A stretch of DNA of 64,000 nt from Solilutibacter tolerans (GTDB lineage Bacteria > Pseudomonadota > Gammaproteobacteria > Xanthomonadales > Xanthomonadaceae). The first letter of the stretch is position 1, and each line of letters begins with the position of its first letter. This document shows, piece after piece, positions 9,955-18,776 of this stretch. The position numbers and the translations under genes are program-made. The stretch covers positions 1 through 64,000 of the forward strand of contig NZ_FTLW01000001.1 in NCBI RefSeq assembly GCF_900155935.1, read 5' to 3'. The notes beneath the pieces are model-generated. The model worked only from the letters and a program-made list of their open reading frames with translations. It did not search any database and was not told where the DNA came from.

Positions 9955-10581
9955 TCAATGCCATGGTAGGTCGAAGGCGATCGGATTGGGCGGTGCCAAG
10001 CCTCCGCGACATTTAAGAACGCGGAGTTCTCGGGCGTGGGCATCAATCTGCAATCGAAGCGCCGCTGGCGAGGGGTTACGAGCCTCGCGTGCATCACGGA
10101 AGGCAAGGCCCAATGCTTGACCGGTCTCGGCCGCGACCTGCAGCCGCCGCAACGCTCGGTCATCCGCCTTGATCGGCCAAGACAAGACGGCGGCGCAGGC
10201 CGCGGATCGCAGGCACTGCTCGGTGGCCCACAAGGCATCTTTGGGGGTGGAAGCTTCAATGACTTCCACCCGATCCAATGCCACGCCTGCGTTGTGCCAA
10301 CCTGGGGCATGCAATCGATACGGCGGCGCTACCACCGCCACGCGTTCCCCAGCCTGAGTCAAGCGCGCAAGCGTAGGCAGCAACAGGGATAGCTCACCCA
10401 CGCCATCTCCGGGGATCAGAATCTCGGACAAGCTGGCAGCGGGCCAACCGCCTGTCGGTAGCCGTGCATCCAGCTCGGCAAAACCCGTCGGATGCAGCGC
10501 AGGTGCACTGGGTGCACGCGCAGGCCCGCGCCATACCGATTGGGCTTCGAGGATGTCAGCCAGAGCGACAACAGCCGCCAT
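9955..10581 (-). CDS. imuA: ImuA, RecA-like mutasome accessory protein
   Basis: 208-residue protein of the ImuA/SulA-related RecA-like family. PTGFAELDARLPTGGWPAASLSEIL is the conserved opening block; GVGELSLLLPTLARL stands where RecA has its Walker A region but the loop is not a canonical GKT. It is needed with ImuB and DnaE2 for damage-induced mutagenesis in other bacteria. Its ATG shares one base with the stop of lexA (TGATG), so translation is coupled to the repressor. Confidence 0.93.
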   Translation of the reverse strand: MAAVVALADILEAQSVWRGPARAPSAPALHPTGFAELDARLPTGGWPAASLSEILIPGDGVGELSLLLPTLARLTQAGERVAVVAPPYRLHAPGWHNAGVALDRVEVIEASTPKDALWATEQCLRSAACAAVLSWPIKADDRALRRLQVAAETGQALGLAFRDAREARNPSPAALRLQIDAHARELRVLKCRGGLAPPNPIAFDLPWH

Positions 10582-11192
10582 CAGTCTCGCCTCACCAAGC
10601 CGCAGTACAGGCCCTCGATCGCGAAGTCAGCGTCCTTCGGCACGTCGATGGGGTCGTAATCCGGATTGCGCGGCATGAGCCTGATCCCGGAGCGCATCAG
10701 CTTGAGGCGCTTGATGGTGATCTCGCCATTGATACGGGCCACGACGGTCTGTCCGTTCTCGGCCGTCGATGCCTGTTTGATAGCAACAAGATCGCCATCG
10801 AGGATGCCGTCATCTCGCATCGAGTCACCCTTCACACGTAAGAGGTAATCCGGACGTGTGCGGAACAGGTCGCGACTCACCAGAACGGAGTCGTCAGCCT
10901 CATGCGCGGACCCGATAGGGGCACCGGCGGCTACACGACCAAGTATTGGCAATGCCCATTGGTTGGGCGTTTGCCTCGCGAAAGCGGTAAGGCGAATACC
11001 CCTTGCGAGGTTTGGAACGATGTCCATGTAGCCCTTAGCCGCCAAGGCTTCCAAGTGCTTCGCTACCCCGCGTGGGCTAGCCAGTCCGAAATGTCGCTGG
11101 ATCTCCGGGATGCTTGGAGGCAAACCTTCCTGATTGGAAAACTCATGTATGTAGGCAAGGACTTCGGCTTGGCGGTCGGTGAGATCAGTCAT
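10581..11192 (-). CDS. lexA: LexA-family SOS repressor heading the imu operon
   Basis: 203-residue transcriptional repressor. The N-terminal winged helix-turn-helix (TDLTDRQAEVLAYIHEF; PSIPEIQRHFGLASPRGVAKHL) is followed by the S24 self-cleaving domain with the scissile Ala-Gly in GRVAAGAPIG, catalytic Ser in GDSMRDDGI and catalytic Lys in VARINGEITIKRL. RecA-stimulated cleavage should derepress this operon. The ATG at 11192 is preferred over a TTG at 11228 because homology begins at MTDLTDRQ. No Shine-Dalgarno is visible; the start directly abuts an 18-bp palindrome. A second, housekeeping lexA elsewhere in the genome is likely in this order of bacteria. Confidence 0.95.
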   Translation of the reverse strand: MTDLTDRQAEVLAYIHEFSNQEGLPPSIPEIQRHFGLASPRGVAKHLEALAAKGYMDIVPNLARGIRLTAFARQTPNQWALPILGRVAAGAPIGSAHEADDSVLVSRDLFRTRPDYLLRVKGDSMRDDGILDGDLVAIKQASTAENGQTVVARINGEITIKRLKLMRSGIRLMPRNPDYDPIDVPKDADFAIEGLYCGLVRRD

Positions 11193-11210
11193 GGTATAAA
11201 TATTTATACC
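11193..11210. promoter_or_regulatory. Perfect 18-bp palindrome, probable LexA operator
   Basis: GGTATAAATATTTATACC is its own reverse complement and touches the lexA start codon. Position and symmetry point to autoregulation by this LexA. The AT-rich centre also resembles a -10 element, in which case the message would be nearly leaderless, consistent with the missing ribosome binding site. The sequence differs from the textbook E. coli CTGT-N8-ACAG box. Confidence 0.7.
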
Positions 11211-11250
11211 TAATTGGGCGAAGTGCAACCCGGCCTATCTTCACGATTCG

Positions 11251-11269
11251 AGTCGCAGAACCTGCGACT
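11251..11269. promoter_or_regulatory. 8-bp inverted repeat upstream of lexA
   Basis: AGTCGCAG and CTGCGACT face each other across three bases, about 60 bp upstream of the lexA start. No T-run follows, so it is more likely a protein site than a terminator. Function unknown. Confidence 0.35.
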
Positions 11270-11366
11270 TAGTCCACTCAATGAGTTATGAGGGATTCTT
11301 GACCTTATGCAATTACCAGATTCAGGTGGCCCGCCCAAGAACATGCGCGGGCACCCTTAGAGCGGG

Positions 11367-11648
11367 CTAGTGCTGTTGCTCGATGAGTATCACCATCTGG
11401 AAGGTGCCCGTGTTCGATGCTAGCGGCAGGTACTGGACCACACGCCAACCCTTTTCATAGATTTTCGAGACAGTGACTGAACCCAAGCTCGGACACTTGA
11501 AGGTAGTTTCATTGTTGAATGGTTTAGTGGCCATGGCAGCGGATGGCTCGGTCGCACATACCTCACCTTTAGCCTTGCCAGGACTGGTCTGTGCATTCAC
11601 AGTAAAACACGCGAACGCCAGTGATAGGAACAAGCAAACCTTCATCAT
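11367..11648 (-). CDS. Small secreted protein of unknown function
   Basis: 93 residues. The start at 11648 follows an AAGGGG ribosome binding site. Residues 1-19 form a Sec signal peptide (MMKVCLFLSLAFACFTVNA, cleavage after Ala). The mature part is about 74 residues with two cysteines (EVCAT and FKCPS), possibly a disulfide, and a beta-rich ending (GWRVVQYLPL...FQMVILIEQ). No family recognised. It stands alone on the minus strand between lexA and the accessory region. Confidence 0.7.
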   Translation of the reverse strand: MMKVCLFLSLAFACFTVNAQTSPGKAKGEVCATEPSAAMATKPFNNETTFKCPSLGSVTVSKIYEKGWRVVQYLPLASNTGTFQMVILIEQQH

Positions 11649-11808
11649 GATGATCCCCTTGGACACGGCTGACTGCCGCAGTTCGAGCCTATCATCTGGC
11701 ATTGATTGCGGACCATGAGCATCAATCGTCGTTTCGACCAGGCGCAACCGACCCTTATGGTCGGAAATGGTCAAATAGGGCCGTTGCTAAAAGCAGGGTG
11801 ATATAGCC

Positions 11809-12108
11809 ATGAGTTCGCCGAGTGAAATGACGATTCAAGAAAAGTTGATCGCGTTGCGTCGCTTCATGAGCAGCGTGCAGCTCCCCTTGGGAACGACATT
11901 TCGACAAGTAGATGTCATCTGCACTGAAAAAGAGAGGGAACTCAAGATTCCGCAAGGATTCTGGAAGCTGCATCACTCTGAAGAGATCAAATCCCTTATC
12001 TATGACATAGAGGAAGTCAGAGACAGTCGAGGCTGGGTCGCCTATGAAGAAGGGTTGGACATACCGGTCAATTTTCATCAGCCTGCAGCTAACCAAAGTG
12101 AGAACTGA
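11809..12108 (+). CDS. Hypothetical protein preceding the SRAP gene
   Basis: 99 residues, no recognised domain. It contains IQEKLIALRRFMSSVQLPLG and a glycine-poor, charged composition suggesting a small cytoplasmic alpha/beta protein. It ends two bases before the SRAP-domain gene, so the two form an operon. Codon use is less GC-biased than in the neighbouring imu genes, in line with acquired DNA. Confidence 0.65.
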   Translation: MSSPSEMTIQEKLIALRRFMSSVQLPLGTTFRQVDVICTEKERELKIPQGFWKLHHSEEIKSLIYDIEEVRDSRGWVAYEEGLDIPVNFHQPAANQSEN

Positions 12109-12110
12109 GG

Positions 12111-13040
12111 ATGTGTTATTCCGCACAAGCTTGGCAGGACTACGAAAAGTTTCAGAGAGAAACTGACTCGCCCTTGTCCATGAAGGAGTATGTGAAGTTC
12201 TTCTGGGACTGGAAGAGCAAAGGGACGCCTTACAAAATCCCGAAGGCGATGATGGACGCGTTCAACAATCCAAAGACTGACGATGAGCGAAAGATCCATG
12301 GGTGGATCGAGGAATGGAAGATCGAGCAAGCAGCAAAATTCGAACAAGAGCTTTTCAAGCAGAAGAAGCGATTGGCAGATGCTGAGCGGATGTTGAAGTC
12401 GAAAGTTACAAAAAAAGCTGAGAACGACCAGCGAGTCGCTACCAACAAAATCAGTCAATTAAAAGTGAAACTAGACGATCTGAAACGTATCAAGTCATTA
12501 CCTAAAGACTCCCGCTTCTTTCCCGGCAACTACAGCACAGTGCTGGCATCAGAGGGCGGCAAGAAATTCGTCGCACCGATGCGTTATCAATGCCGTCTAG
12601 CCGGCAAGCCCGAAAGCTACGACAAGCGCTACCCAGGCACCTACAACGCACGCCGGGACAATCTGGAGGGGTTCTGGAAAGGCCAGTTTGGCTACACCCA
12701 CGGAATCATCGTGGTTGAAACGTTCTATGAGAACGTGGAAACGGATGAAGGTCGGAATCAGGTATTGCAATTCACCCCAAGCGACGGTGGTCCGATGTAT
12801 GTGGCATGCCTTTGGTCGCGTTGGCTCGGCGAGGATGGTGAAGAACTTCTTTCGTTCGCCGCGATCACAGATGACCCCGAACCTGAAGTCGCTGCTGCTG
12901 GCCACGACCGTACCATCATCAACATCAAGCCAGAGCACATCGAAGCATGGTTGAATCCAGATCCCAACAACCTGCAAGCCCTGTACGACATCTTCGACGA
13001 TAAACAACACCCCTACTACGAGAATAGAGAGGCTGCCTGA
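12111..13040 (+). CDS. SRAP-domain protein (HMCES/YedK-like abasic-site crosslinker)
   Basis: SRAP proteins shield abasic sites in single-stranded DNA by covalent attachment through Cys2. Here the protein starts MCYSAQ, giving Cys2 after Met removal; NARRDNL supplies the active-site Asn-Ala-Arg block, VETFYEN the catalytic Glu region (usually GFYEW), and GHDRT the conserved His near residue 265. AWLNPD near the C-terminus also matches the family. The 309 residues exceed the usual 220 because a lysine/glutamate-rich, probably coiled-coil insertion occupies about residues 50-120. SRAP genes are classically SOS-associated, and this one lies 0.9 kb from the lexA-imu operon, though divergently. 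Confidence 0.85.
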   Translation: MCYSAQAWQDYEKFQRETDSPLSMKEYVKFFWDWKSKGTPYKIPKAMMDAFNNPKTDDERKIHGWIEEWKIEQAAKFEQELFKQKKRLADAERMLKSKVTKKAENDQRVATNKISQLKVKLDDLKRIKSLPKDSRFFPGNYSTVLASEGGKKFVAPMRYQCRLAGKPESYDKRYPGTYNARRDNLEGFWKGQFGYTHGIIVVETFYENVETDEGRNQVLQFTPSDGGPMYVACLWSRWLGEDGEELLSFAAITDDPEPEVAAAGHDRTIINIKPEHIEAWLNPDPNNLQALYDIFDDKQHPYYENREAA

Positions 13041-13247
13041 TGGGAGGTTGACTGTCCCGTTGGAAGTAAGCTGTGATCTCACGTACGCTGCAAACCACCA
13101 ACACGGTTGGACATGGAGATGAAGGTGGTGTCAGAGCAAGGTAAGGCATCAAGCAAGACAGAGGCCGCGCACTTCTTCTGGTACTGTCTTGCAGCGGCGA
13201 AGCTGATTGACTAATTAGAGGCCAATCCAGCTACCAAAGCCCTATCA

Positions 13248-13706
13248 TTGCTCGCCGTGCGCCGGGCGACAGACTGTCGCGCGGGTCTAAAAGGCGTCAG
13301 ATACGCCAGTGTCAACGCAATCACTCATCAAGCCAGCTTGGGTTTGCCTTGGAGCAAATGTGGGTTTGAAAAAGAGCATGTCATTCCTGCTGGGGTCGTG
13401 CACGCCTCTGTGCGTGAGGTCCTGGGTGCATCGGACACGCCGAACACAGCAGTAATGAACAAAAGCGTTGAGATAGAACTGGCACACCTGCCAGCGTCTG
13501 TATTAGAGCAGTTTCGGGCGCATCCGCGTGCGCTGATGGTTGCGCGAATCGTCGATGAATTGACCTTGCATGCATGGGTCACAAAGCCAGAGCATATAAA
13601 GCTAAAGGACAGTGGACTTGGCGCAAGAATGCCTGCTGATTGGACTTCAGAAAACGATAAGTTCGCTCGCTATAAAAAGTGCGAAATTGAAGTCCGGTCG
13701 ATCTAA
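13248..13706 (+). CDS. Hypothetical protein
   Basis: 152 residues without a recognised family. The middle (KCGFEKEHVIPAGVVHASVREVL) superficially resembles an HNH-type His region, and LPASVLEQFRAHPRALMVARIVDELTLHAWVTKPEHIKL reads as a real protein. The first 30 residues look less protein-like and the true start may be internal, for example near 13440. The 207 bases before it hold no supported gene. It could be a fragment of a larger gene lost by rearrangement. Confidence 0.45.
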   Translation: MLAVRRATDCRAGLKGVRYASVNAITHQASLGLPWSKCGFEKEHVIPAGVVHASVREVLGASDTPNTAVMNKSVEIELAHLPASVLEQFRAHPRALMVARIVDELTLHAWVTKPEHIKLKDSGLGARMPADWTSENDKFARYKKCEIEVRSI

Positions 13707-13838
13707 CTATCTTAGTCATACGGCTGAGGCTGGCAGTAATGATCGAGCGATCATCTTTGCCAGGTACCAAGCTGCTTTGCTCGATCTGAGATGACACTGG
13801 ACTAGATCAGTCATTAGCAGCCAAGCAATGGTCGCTGA

Positions 13839-15056
13839 AAAAAGGATCTCAGTGCATATCGAATTGCCCAAACGCTACTCTCCAAACGCCGCTCGTTGAT
13901 ATTGTTCAACGAGGTGGAGGATGTGTTCGATGATGGCAATGCCTTTCACGGGCCGAGGAGTACTGCGCAAACACGAAAGGCATGGATGAATCGTATGCTT
14001 GAAGAAGCCACCGTGCCTACTTTCTGGCTATCAAATTCAATAGACAGTGTCGATCCTGCTTTCTTGCGCCGGTTTGACATGGTTATTAAGTTGCCGATTC
14101 CGCCGCGTAAACAGCGACAGCGAATCTTGGAGCGAGAGTGTCAGGCCAAAGTTGGGAAGGAATGCATCGCTCGGATTGCTGAGTCCGAAAACTTGTCGCC
14201 AGCTATCATTTCACGATCCGCTTCGGTCATTCATGCCCTCGGCAATGAGGTCAATCAACCGAGCGCGGAGCGCGCGCTCGAGTACTTGATAAGTAATGCC
14301 CTCGAAGCCCAAGGTCATGCGCGACTGATACCCCAGAACTCGGAATTGCTACCAAGCACCTATGATCCTCGCCTCCTTAACCCCGATTCTGATATCAGTG
14401 CCATGACATGTGGGTTGAAGGAGACACGATCCGGCCGATTGTGCTTCTACGGCCCCCCAGGAACTGGGAAGACTGCCTTCGGTCGCTGGCTAGCTTTGCA
14501 GTTGGATATCCCGCTGTATGTGCGGCGTGGCTCGGACCTGATCTCTCCATACATCGGCATGACGGAAAGAAACATTGCTAGCGCATTCCAAGAGGCATCC
14601 CAAGAGGGTGCATTGCTGATGATTGACGAGATCGATGGTTTCCTTCGTGATCGCACAGGAGCGCAGCGACCATGGGAAATCACTGGGGTCAATGAGATGC
14701 TCACTCAAATGGAAGCATTCTCGGGCGTCTTTGTAACATCTACAAACCTTATGGATGGTTTGGATCCGGCGGCATTGCGTCGGTTTGATGCCAAGGTGCA
14801 TTTCGCCTACCTAAAGCCACAACAATCCGTCGCGCTTTTTCGGGCAAACTGCCTAGAATTGGAGTTAGGTGAGCCTAATGAAAGAGACGAGGCCGTAGTT
14901 GCACGCATGGGAAAATTGGCGCCTGGGGACTTCGCCGCACTGATGAGGCGGCACAGATTTTGTCCGATCAGAAGCCCTGGACATTTTGTGGAGTTGCTTA
15001 GCGCCGAAGTTTTGCTGAAGAATGGAAGTAGTCGGCCAATCGGATTCGTTCACTAG
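13839..15056 (+). pseudogene. 5'-truncated tandem AAA+ ATPase
   Basis: The coding frame is open from the stop at 13836. The readable protein begins in the middle of a first AAA domain: YRIAQTLLSKRRSLILFNEVEDVFDD is a Walker B region, followed by sensor 1 (FWLSNSID) and an arginine-finger block (FLRRFDMVI), but the Walker A part is absent. A complete second AAA domain follows: Walker A CFYGPPGTGKTAFGR, Walker B ALLMIDEIDGFL, sensor 1 VFVTSTNL, and ALRRFDAKVHF. No start codon with a ribosome binding site precedes the Walker B region, so the gene has lost its 5' half, probably through recombination near 13.84 kb. Confidence 0.8.
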
Positions 15057-15078
15057 TGACTTGCGTCATATTTAAACT

Positions 15079-16599
15079 ATGGATGGAAAAATGATCGGAC
15101 GCGCACTATCCAAGTCGAAGTTAATTGCTTATAGGCAGTGTCAGAAGCGTCTTTGGTTGGAAGTACATCGTCCCGATCTACGAATTGACTCCGCTCAATC
15201 CCAGGCCAAGTTCAATGCCGGCCATCGGGTTGGCGACATTGCCAGACAGTTATTCGATCTAGAAGGCACCGGAACACTCATTGACCCGCAAAAGTACGGG
15301 TTCGATGGTTCCTTTGAAAGAACCACGCAACTACTTGATTCGCCCCATCCAATATTCGAAGCCGGATTCCGCATAGACGGGGCTTTGGCCTTCGCTGATG
15401 TCTTGTTGCCCATCTCTGGCGCCGAAGCGCTAGCTTGGAAGATGGTAGAGGTGAAGTCCTCAACATCCGTCAAGGACTATTACCTTGAAGATGTGGCTAT
15501 CCAGGCGCACATAGCTCGTTCAAGTGGTGTTTCTCTGGTTGGCGTATCGGTAGCTTGTATCGACAGCGGTTGGATCTATCCTGGGGAGGAAGACTACGTT
15601 GGCCTTCTCAAGGAAACCGACGTCACCGATGAGGCATATGGCCGTGATTCGGAAGTTCGAAGCTGGATAATTGACGCCCAACGCGTGGTCGCAGAAAAGC
15701 ACGAGCCCACTGTAAAGATGGGGACGCAATGCAGCACACCATTCGAGTGTGGGTTCAGCGAATATTGCCGTGGGCTTCTGCCAAAGGCGAACTATCCAAT
15801 CGACCAGCTGCCAGGTAGATTGGGCAAGGGCTTGAAGGCGTTGGTCGAATCAGAAGGGCTGACTGATCTGCGGGATGTTCCCGATGAGTTACTTAACCAC
15901 AAGCAGTTGCGCGTCAAGCAGGCCGCCCTGTCTGGAAAGGTCTTTTTCGATAGAGAGGCGGCAGCGTTAGACCTGAAGCCATACGAGCTTCCCGCATATT
16001 TCATGGACTTCGAAACCATCCAGTTTGTCGTCCCGATCTGGAAGGGCACGCGGCCCTACCAACAAATCCCATTCCAGTTCAGCGTGCATCGACTCTCTGA
16101 AGCTAGCGAGTTGGAGCATCATTCCTTTCTCGATCTTTCTGGCGATGATCCGTCCTTAAAATTTGCACACGCGCTTATTTCAAGCTGCGGACACAAGGGC
16201 CCGATTTTTGCATACAACGCCAGCTTTGAAAGATCGCGGATAAAAGAACTCGCAGATCGCTTTCCGAGCTTGAGTACGGCACTAATGGCATTGACGGAGC
16301 GGATTGTCGATCTACTTCCAATGGCGCGTGAGCACTACTACCACCCCGATCAACTGGGCAGCTGGAGCATCAAATCAGTGTTGCCATCGTTGTGCCCTGA
16401 TCTGGACTATGCTCAGTTGGAGGGTGTACAGAATGGGGGCATGGCAATGGACGCATACGCAGAGGCACTAGCTCCCGCTACAACCGTAGAGCGAAAAGCT
16501 GAGATCGAACGTCAACTTATAGCGTACTGTTCGCTAGACACCCTCGCACTGGTTCGTATCTGGCTGGCTTTCAGCGGTTCGAGCATCAAGTTGTCTTAA
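15079..16599 (+). CDS. DUF2779 protein: Cas4-like nuclease fused to a DEDD-exonuclease-like domain
   Basis: 506 residues. Residues 1-240 resemble RecB/Cas4-type PD-(D/E)xK nucleases: one Cys in YRQCQKRLWL, the VEVKSSTSVKDYYLEDVAIQ motif, and three more Cys in CSTPFECGFSEYC, a pattern that usually holds a 4Fe-4S cluster. The C-terminal half is DUF2779 and shows exonuclease-like motifs: YFMDFETIQF (DxE), FAYNASFERSRI (NxxFE) and YCSLDTLALV (YxxxD). DNA processing is inferred. It is followed three bases later by a WYL-type regulator gene; such pairings are common in defence loci. No function has been fixed for this family to my knowledge. Confidence 0.8.
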   Translation: MDGKMIGRALSKSKLIAYRQCQKRLWLEVHRPDLRIDSAQSQAKFNAGHRVGDIARQLFDLEGTGTLIDPQKYGFDGSFERTTQLLDSPHPIFEAGFRIDGALAFADVLLPISGAEALAWKMVEVKSSTSVKDYYLEDVAIQAHIARSSGVSLVGVSVACIDSGWIYPGEEDYVGLLKETDVTDEAYGRDSEVRSWIIDAQRVVAEKHEPTVKMGTQCSTPFECGFSEYCRGLLPKANYPIDQLPGRLGKGLKALVESEGLTDLRDVPDELLNHKQLRVKQAALSGKVFFDREAAALDLKPYELPAYFMDFETIQFVVPIWKGTRPYQQIPFQFSVHRLSEASELEHHSFLDLSGDDPSLKFAHALISSCGHKGPIFAYNASFERSRIKELADRFPSLSTALMALTERIVDLLPMAREHYYHPDQLGSWSIKSVLPSLCPDLDYAQLEGVQNGGMAMDAYAEALAPATTVERKAEIERQLIAYCSLDTLALVRIWLAFSGSSIKLS

Positions 16600-16602
16600 G
16601 CC

Positions 16603-17584
16603 ATGGGAAAACGGGCCGATACACTCGAGACCGCATTGCTTGCCATCGAATTGCTCAGACGAGTGCCGCGAAATCACAAGATAACGGCATCAGAATTGCA
16701 TAGGCAGTTGGAAAACGCCGGTATACATCGAGACTTGCGAACCATCCAGCGTCAGCTAGATACGTTGAGCGAACACTTTAATCTGATTCGAGACGATCGA
16801 AGTAAGCCCTATGGCTACCAATGGCGAAAGCACTCGGGTGGCTTGTCTATCCCCAATCTGAGCCTTCAAGAATCCTTGTTGCTTCGCTTGGCTGAGCAGC
16901 ATTTGCGCTTTCTACTACCTGTGCATCTCATGAAGTCCATGGAAGGCTTCTTCGCACAGGCACGCCAAAATCTTGGCCCAAATGGGGCCCGAATCACTCG
17001 AGAAGGAGTGGCCCGACAAAGTGCGCGCTGTCGCGACATCACAACCACTCCTTCCACCAAAGATCGATTCAATGGTGTTCGAAGTGGTTTGTGAAGCTTT
17101 GTACAAGAACCAATGGCTCCATCTGCATTACAAAAACGCTTCCGGAAACGAGGCTGAAATCAAAGTAATGCCTCTAGGTATCGCCCAGCAAGGCCCACGT
17201 CTGTACATGGTTTGTCGCTACGATGGGTATGACAATGAGCGGTTGCTCGCTATGCATAGAATTCAGAAGGCTGAGCTATCGACACTAGTCTTCAAGAGGC
17301 CTAAGGACTTTGATCTAAGTCGATTCGATGAAGAAGGGCGATTTGGTTTTGGTGAGGGAGGCGTGATACGGCTCACTTTCAATATTCGCAAGGGTGAGGG
17401 AGCTCACCTCTTGGAGACACCTCTTTCTAATGATCAAAAAGTTGAAGAATTGAAGGACAACTATCGGATCACGGCGACAGTCGCCGATACCGCAATGCTC
17501 GGGTGGTGGCTGAGCGGCTTTGGTGATGCAGTTTCAGATGTTCGTCGACGGAAGATTCATGGGTCAGGTAAGACGATTGGCTGA
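16603..17584 (+). pseudogene. HTH-WYL transcriptional regulator with a frameshift
   Basis: The first 124 residues contain a DeoR/HTH-type N-terminus (ITASELHRQLENAGIHRDLRTIQRQLDTLSEHF). At about 16972-16976 the frame changes by one base; continuing one base later gives QMGPESLEKEWPDKVRAVATSQPLLPP and the WYL domain (YKNQWLHLHYKN, PLGIAQQGPRLYMVCRYDGYDNERLLAMHRI) to 17584. Removing one G from TTGGCCC would restore a single 327-residue protein, QNLAQMGPES. So this is either a recent inactivating insertion or a sequencing error. WYL proteins typically control phage-defence genes. Confidence 0.82.
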
Positions 17585-17907
17585 TAATCTTCATTCTCAT
17601 ATCTAGTCGGCCTTTCGCATACAAAAGGAAGAATGAAAATGAAATTCGTGCTCTCACGAAAGGGGTTTGACTCTCAATACGGTGGCATACCAAGCCCGAT
17701 TCTCCCCGATGGGCGACTGGTTCCACTCCCCATACCTTCTCGGCATGACAAGCAGACATTCTCGGACTTGGCGTTTGAGGATATTGATATGGGAAAGTTG
17801 CTTGGGGACCTTAGTGGCGGTCGAGTCCAATCAAGCGACACCATTCATCATGACCCTTGGCTCATGCCATCGAGCTCAAATTGGACCGACCAGAGTTCCA
17901 TAGACAC

Positions 17908-18759
17908 TCAGTCGCCGCTCTGCGCGTAGCGCTTTTCGAACTCTACCGGCGACATGCCGCCAGCGGAACCATGCCGGCGAATCGGGTTGTAGAACATCTC
18001 GATGTAGTCGAACACGTCCGAAGCAGCAGTGGCTCGCGTCGGGTAGATCCGCCGCTTTATCCGCTCCTTCTTCAGGACGCTGAAGAAACTCTCGGCCACG
18101 GCGTTGTCGTGGCAGTTCCCGCGACGGCTCATGCTCGGCACCATCCGGTGCGCCTTCAGGAACGACTGCCAGTCGTTGCTGGTGAACTGGCAGCCCTGGT
18201 CGGAGTGGACCAGCACCCCCGGGCCGGGCTTGCGTCGCCATGCCGCCGCCATCAGCGCCTGCAGCACCAGGTCGCTGGTCATCGTGGACGCCGTTGCCCA
18301 CCCGACGATCTGGCGCGAGTACAAGTCCATCACTGCGGCCAGGAACAGCCAGCCCTCGTAGGTGCGGATGTAGGTGATGTCCGTGACCCAGACCTTGTTC
18401 GGGGCGTGCGGCGTGAAGTCCCGGTTGAGCACGTTCGCCACGGCACCGACCGGGCCGCCGCGGTGGCGCGGCTTGCCGCCATAGCCCACCTGCGCCCGCA
18501 GGCCCTCGGCCTTCATCAGCCGCCGGACGCGATGCCGGCTGCAATGCTCGCCGGCTTCCCGCAGGTCCAAGGTGATCTTGCGATAGCCATACACCGCGCC
18601 GCTGGCCAGCCAGTGGTGCCTGATCAGCCCCAGCAGGCGCTGATCGTCCCGCTCGCGGGCACTGGTGCCTTGGCGCAACCAGGCGTAGTAGCCGCTGCGG
18701 TGCACGCCCAGCACCCGGCACATCGCGACCAGGCGGAACTCGCGGATGTGCGCGCGCAT
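17908..18759 (-). CDS. IS3-family transposase OrfB (integrase-like catalytic part)
   Basis: 283 residues with the retroviral-integrase-type DDE core: WVTDITYIRTYEGWLFLA (first Asp), HSDQGCQFTS (second Asp) and DNAVAESFFSVLKKE (Glu). The HTH_21-like start (RVLGVHRSGYYAWLRQG) and YGYRKIT block are intact. Normally made as an OrfAB fusion by -1 frameshifting on the A7 run upstream. No lesion seen. Confidence 0.95.
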   Translation of the reverse strand: MRAHIREFRLVAMCRVLGVHRSGYYAWLRQGTSARERDDQRLLGLIRHHWLASGAVYGYRKITLDLREAGEHCSRHRVRRLMKAEGLRAQVGYGGKPRHRGGPVGAVANVLNRDFTPHAPNKVWVTDITYIRTYEGWLFLAAVMDLYSRQIVGWATASTMTSDLVLQALMAAAWRRKPGPGVLVHSDQGCQFTSNDWQSFLKAHRMVPSMSRRGNCHDNAVAESFFSVLKKERIKRRIYPTRATAASDVFDYIEMFYNPIRRHGSAGGMSPVEFEKRYAQSGD

Positions 18760-18776
18760 GAACGCGTACTTCGCCC

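Noticed and set aside
13112-13213. 34-codon frame starting MEMKVVSEQGKASSKTEAAH
   Set aside because: No clear ribosome binding site and no recognised similarity; too short to support alone.
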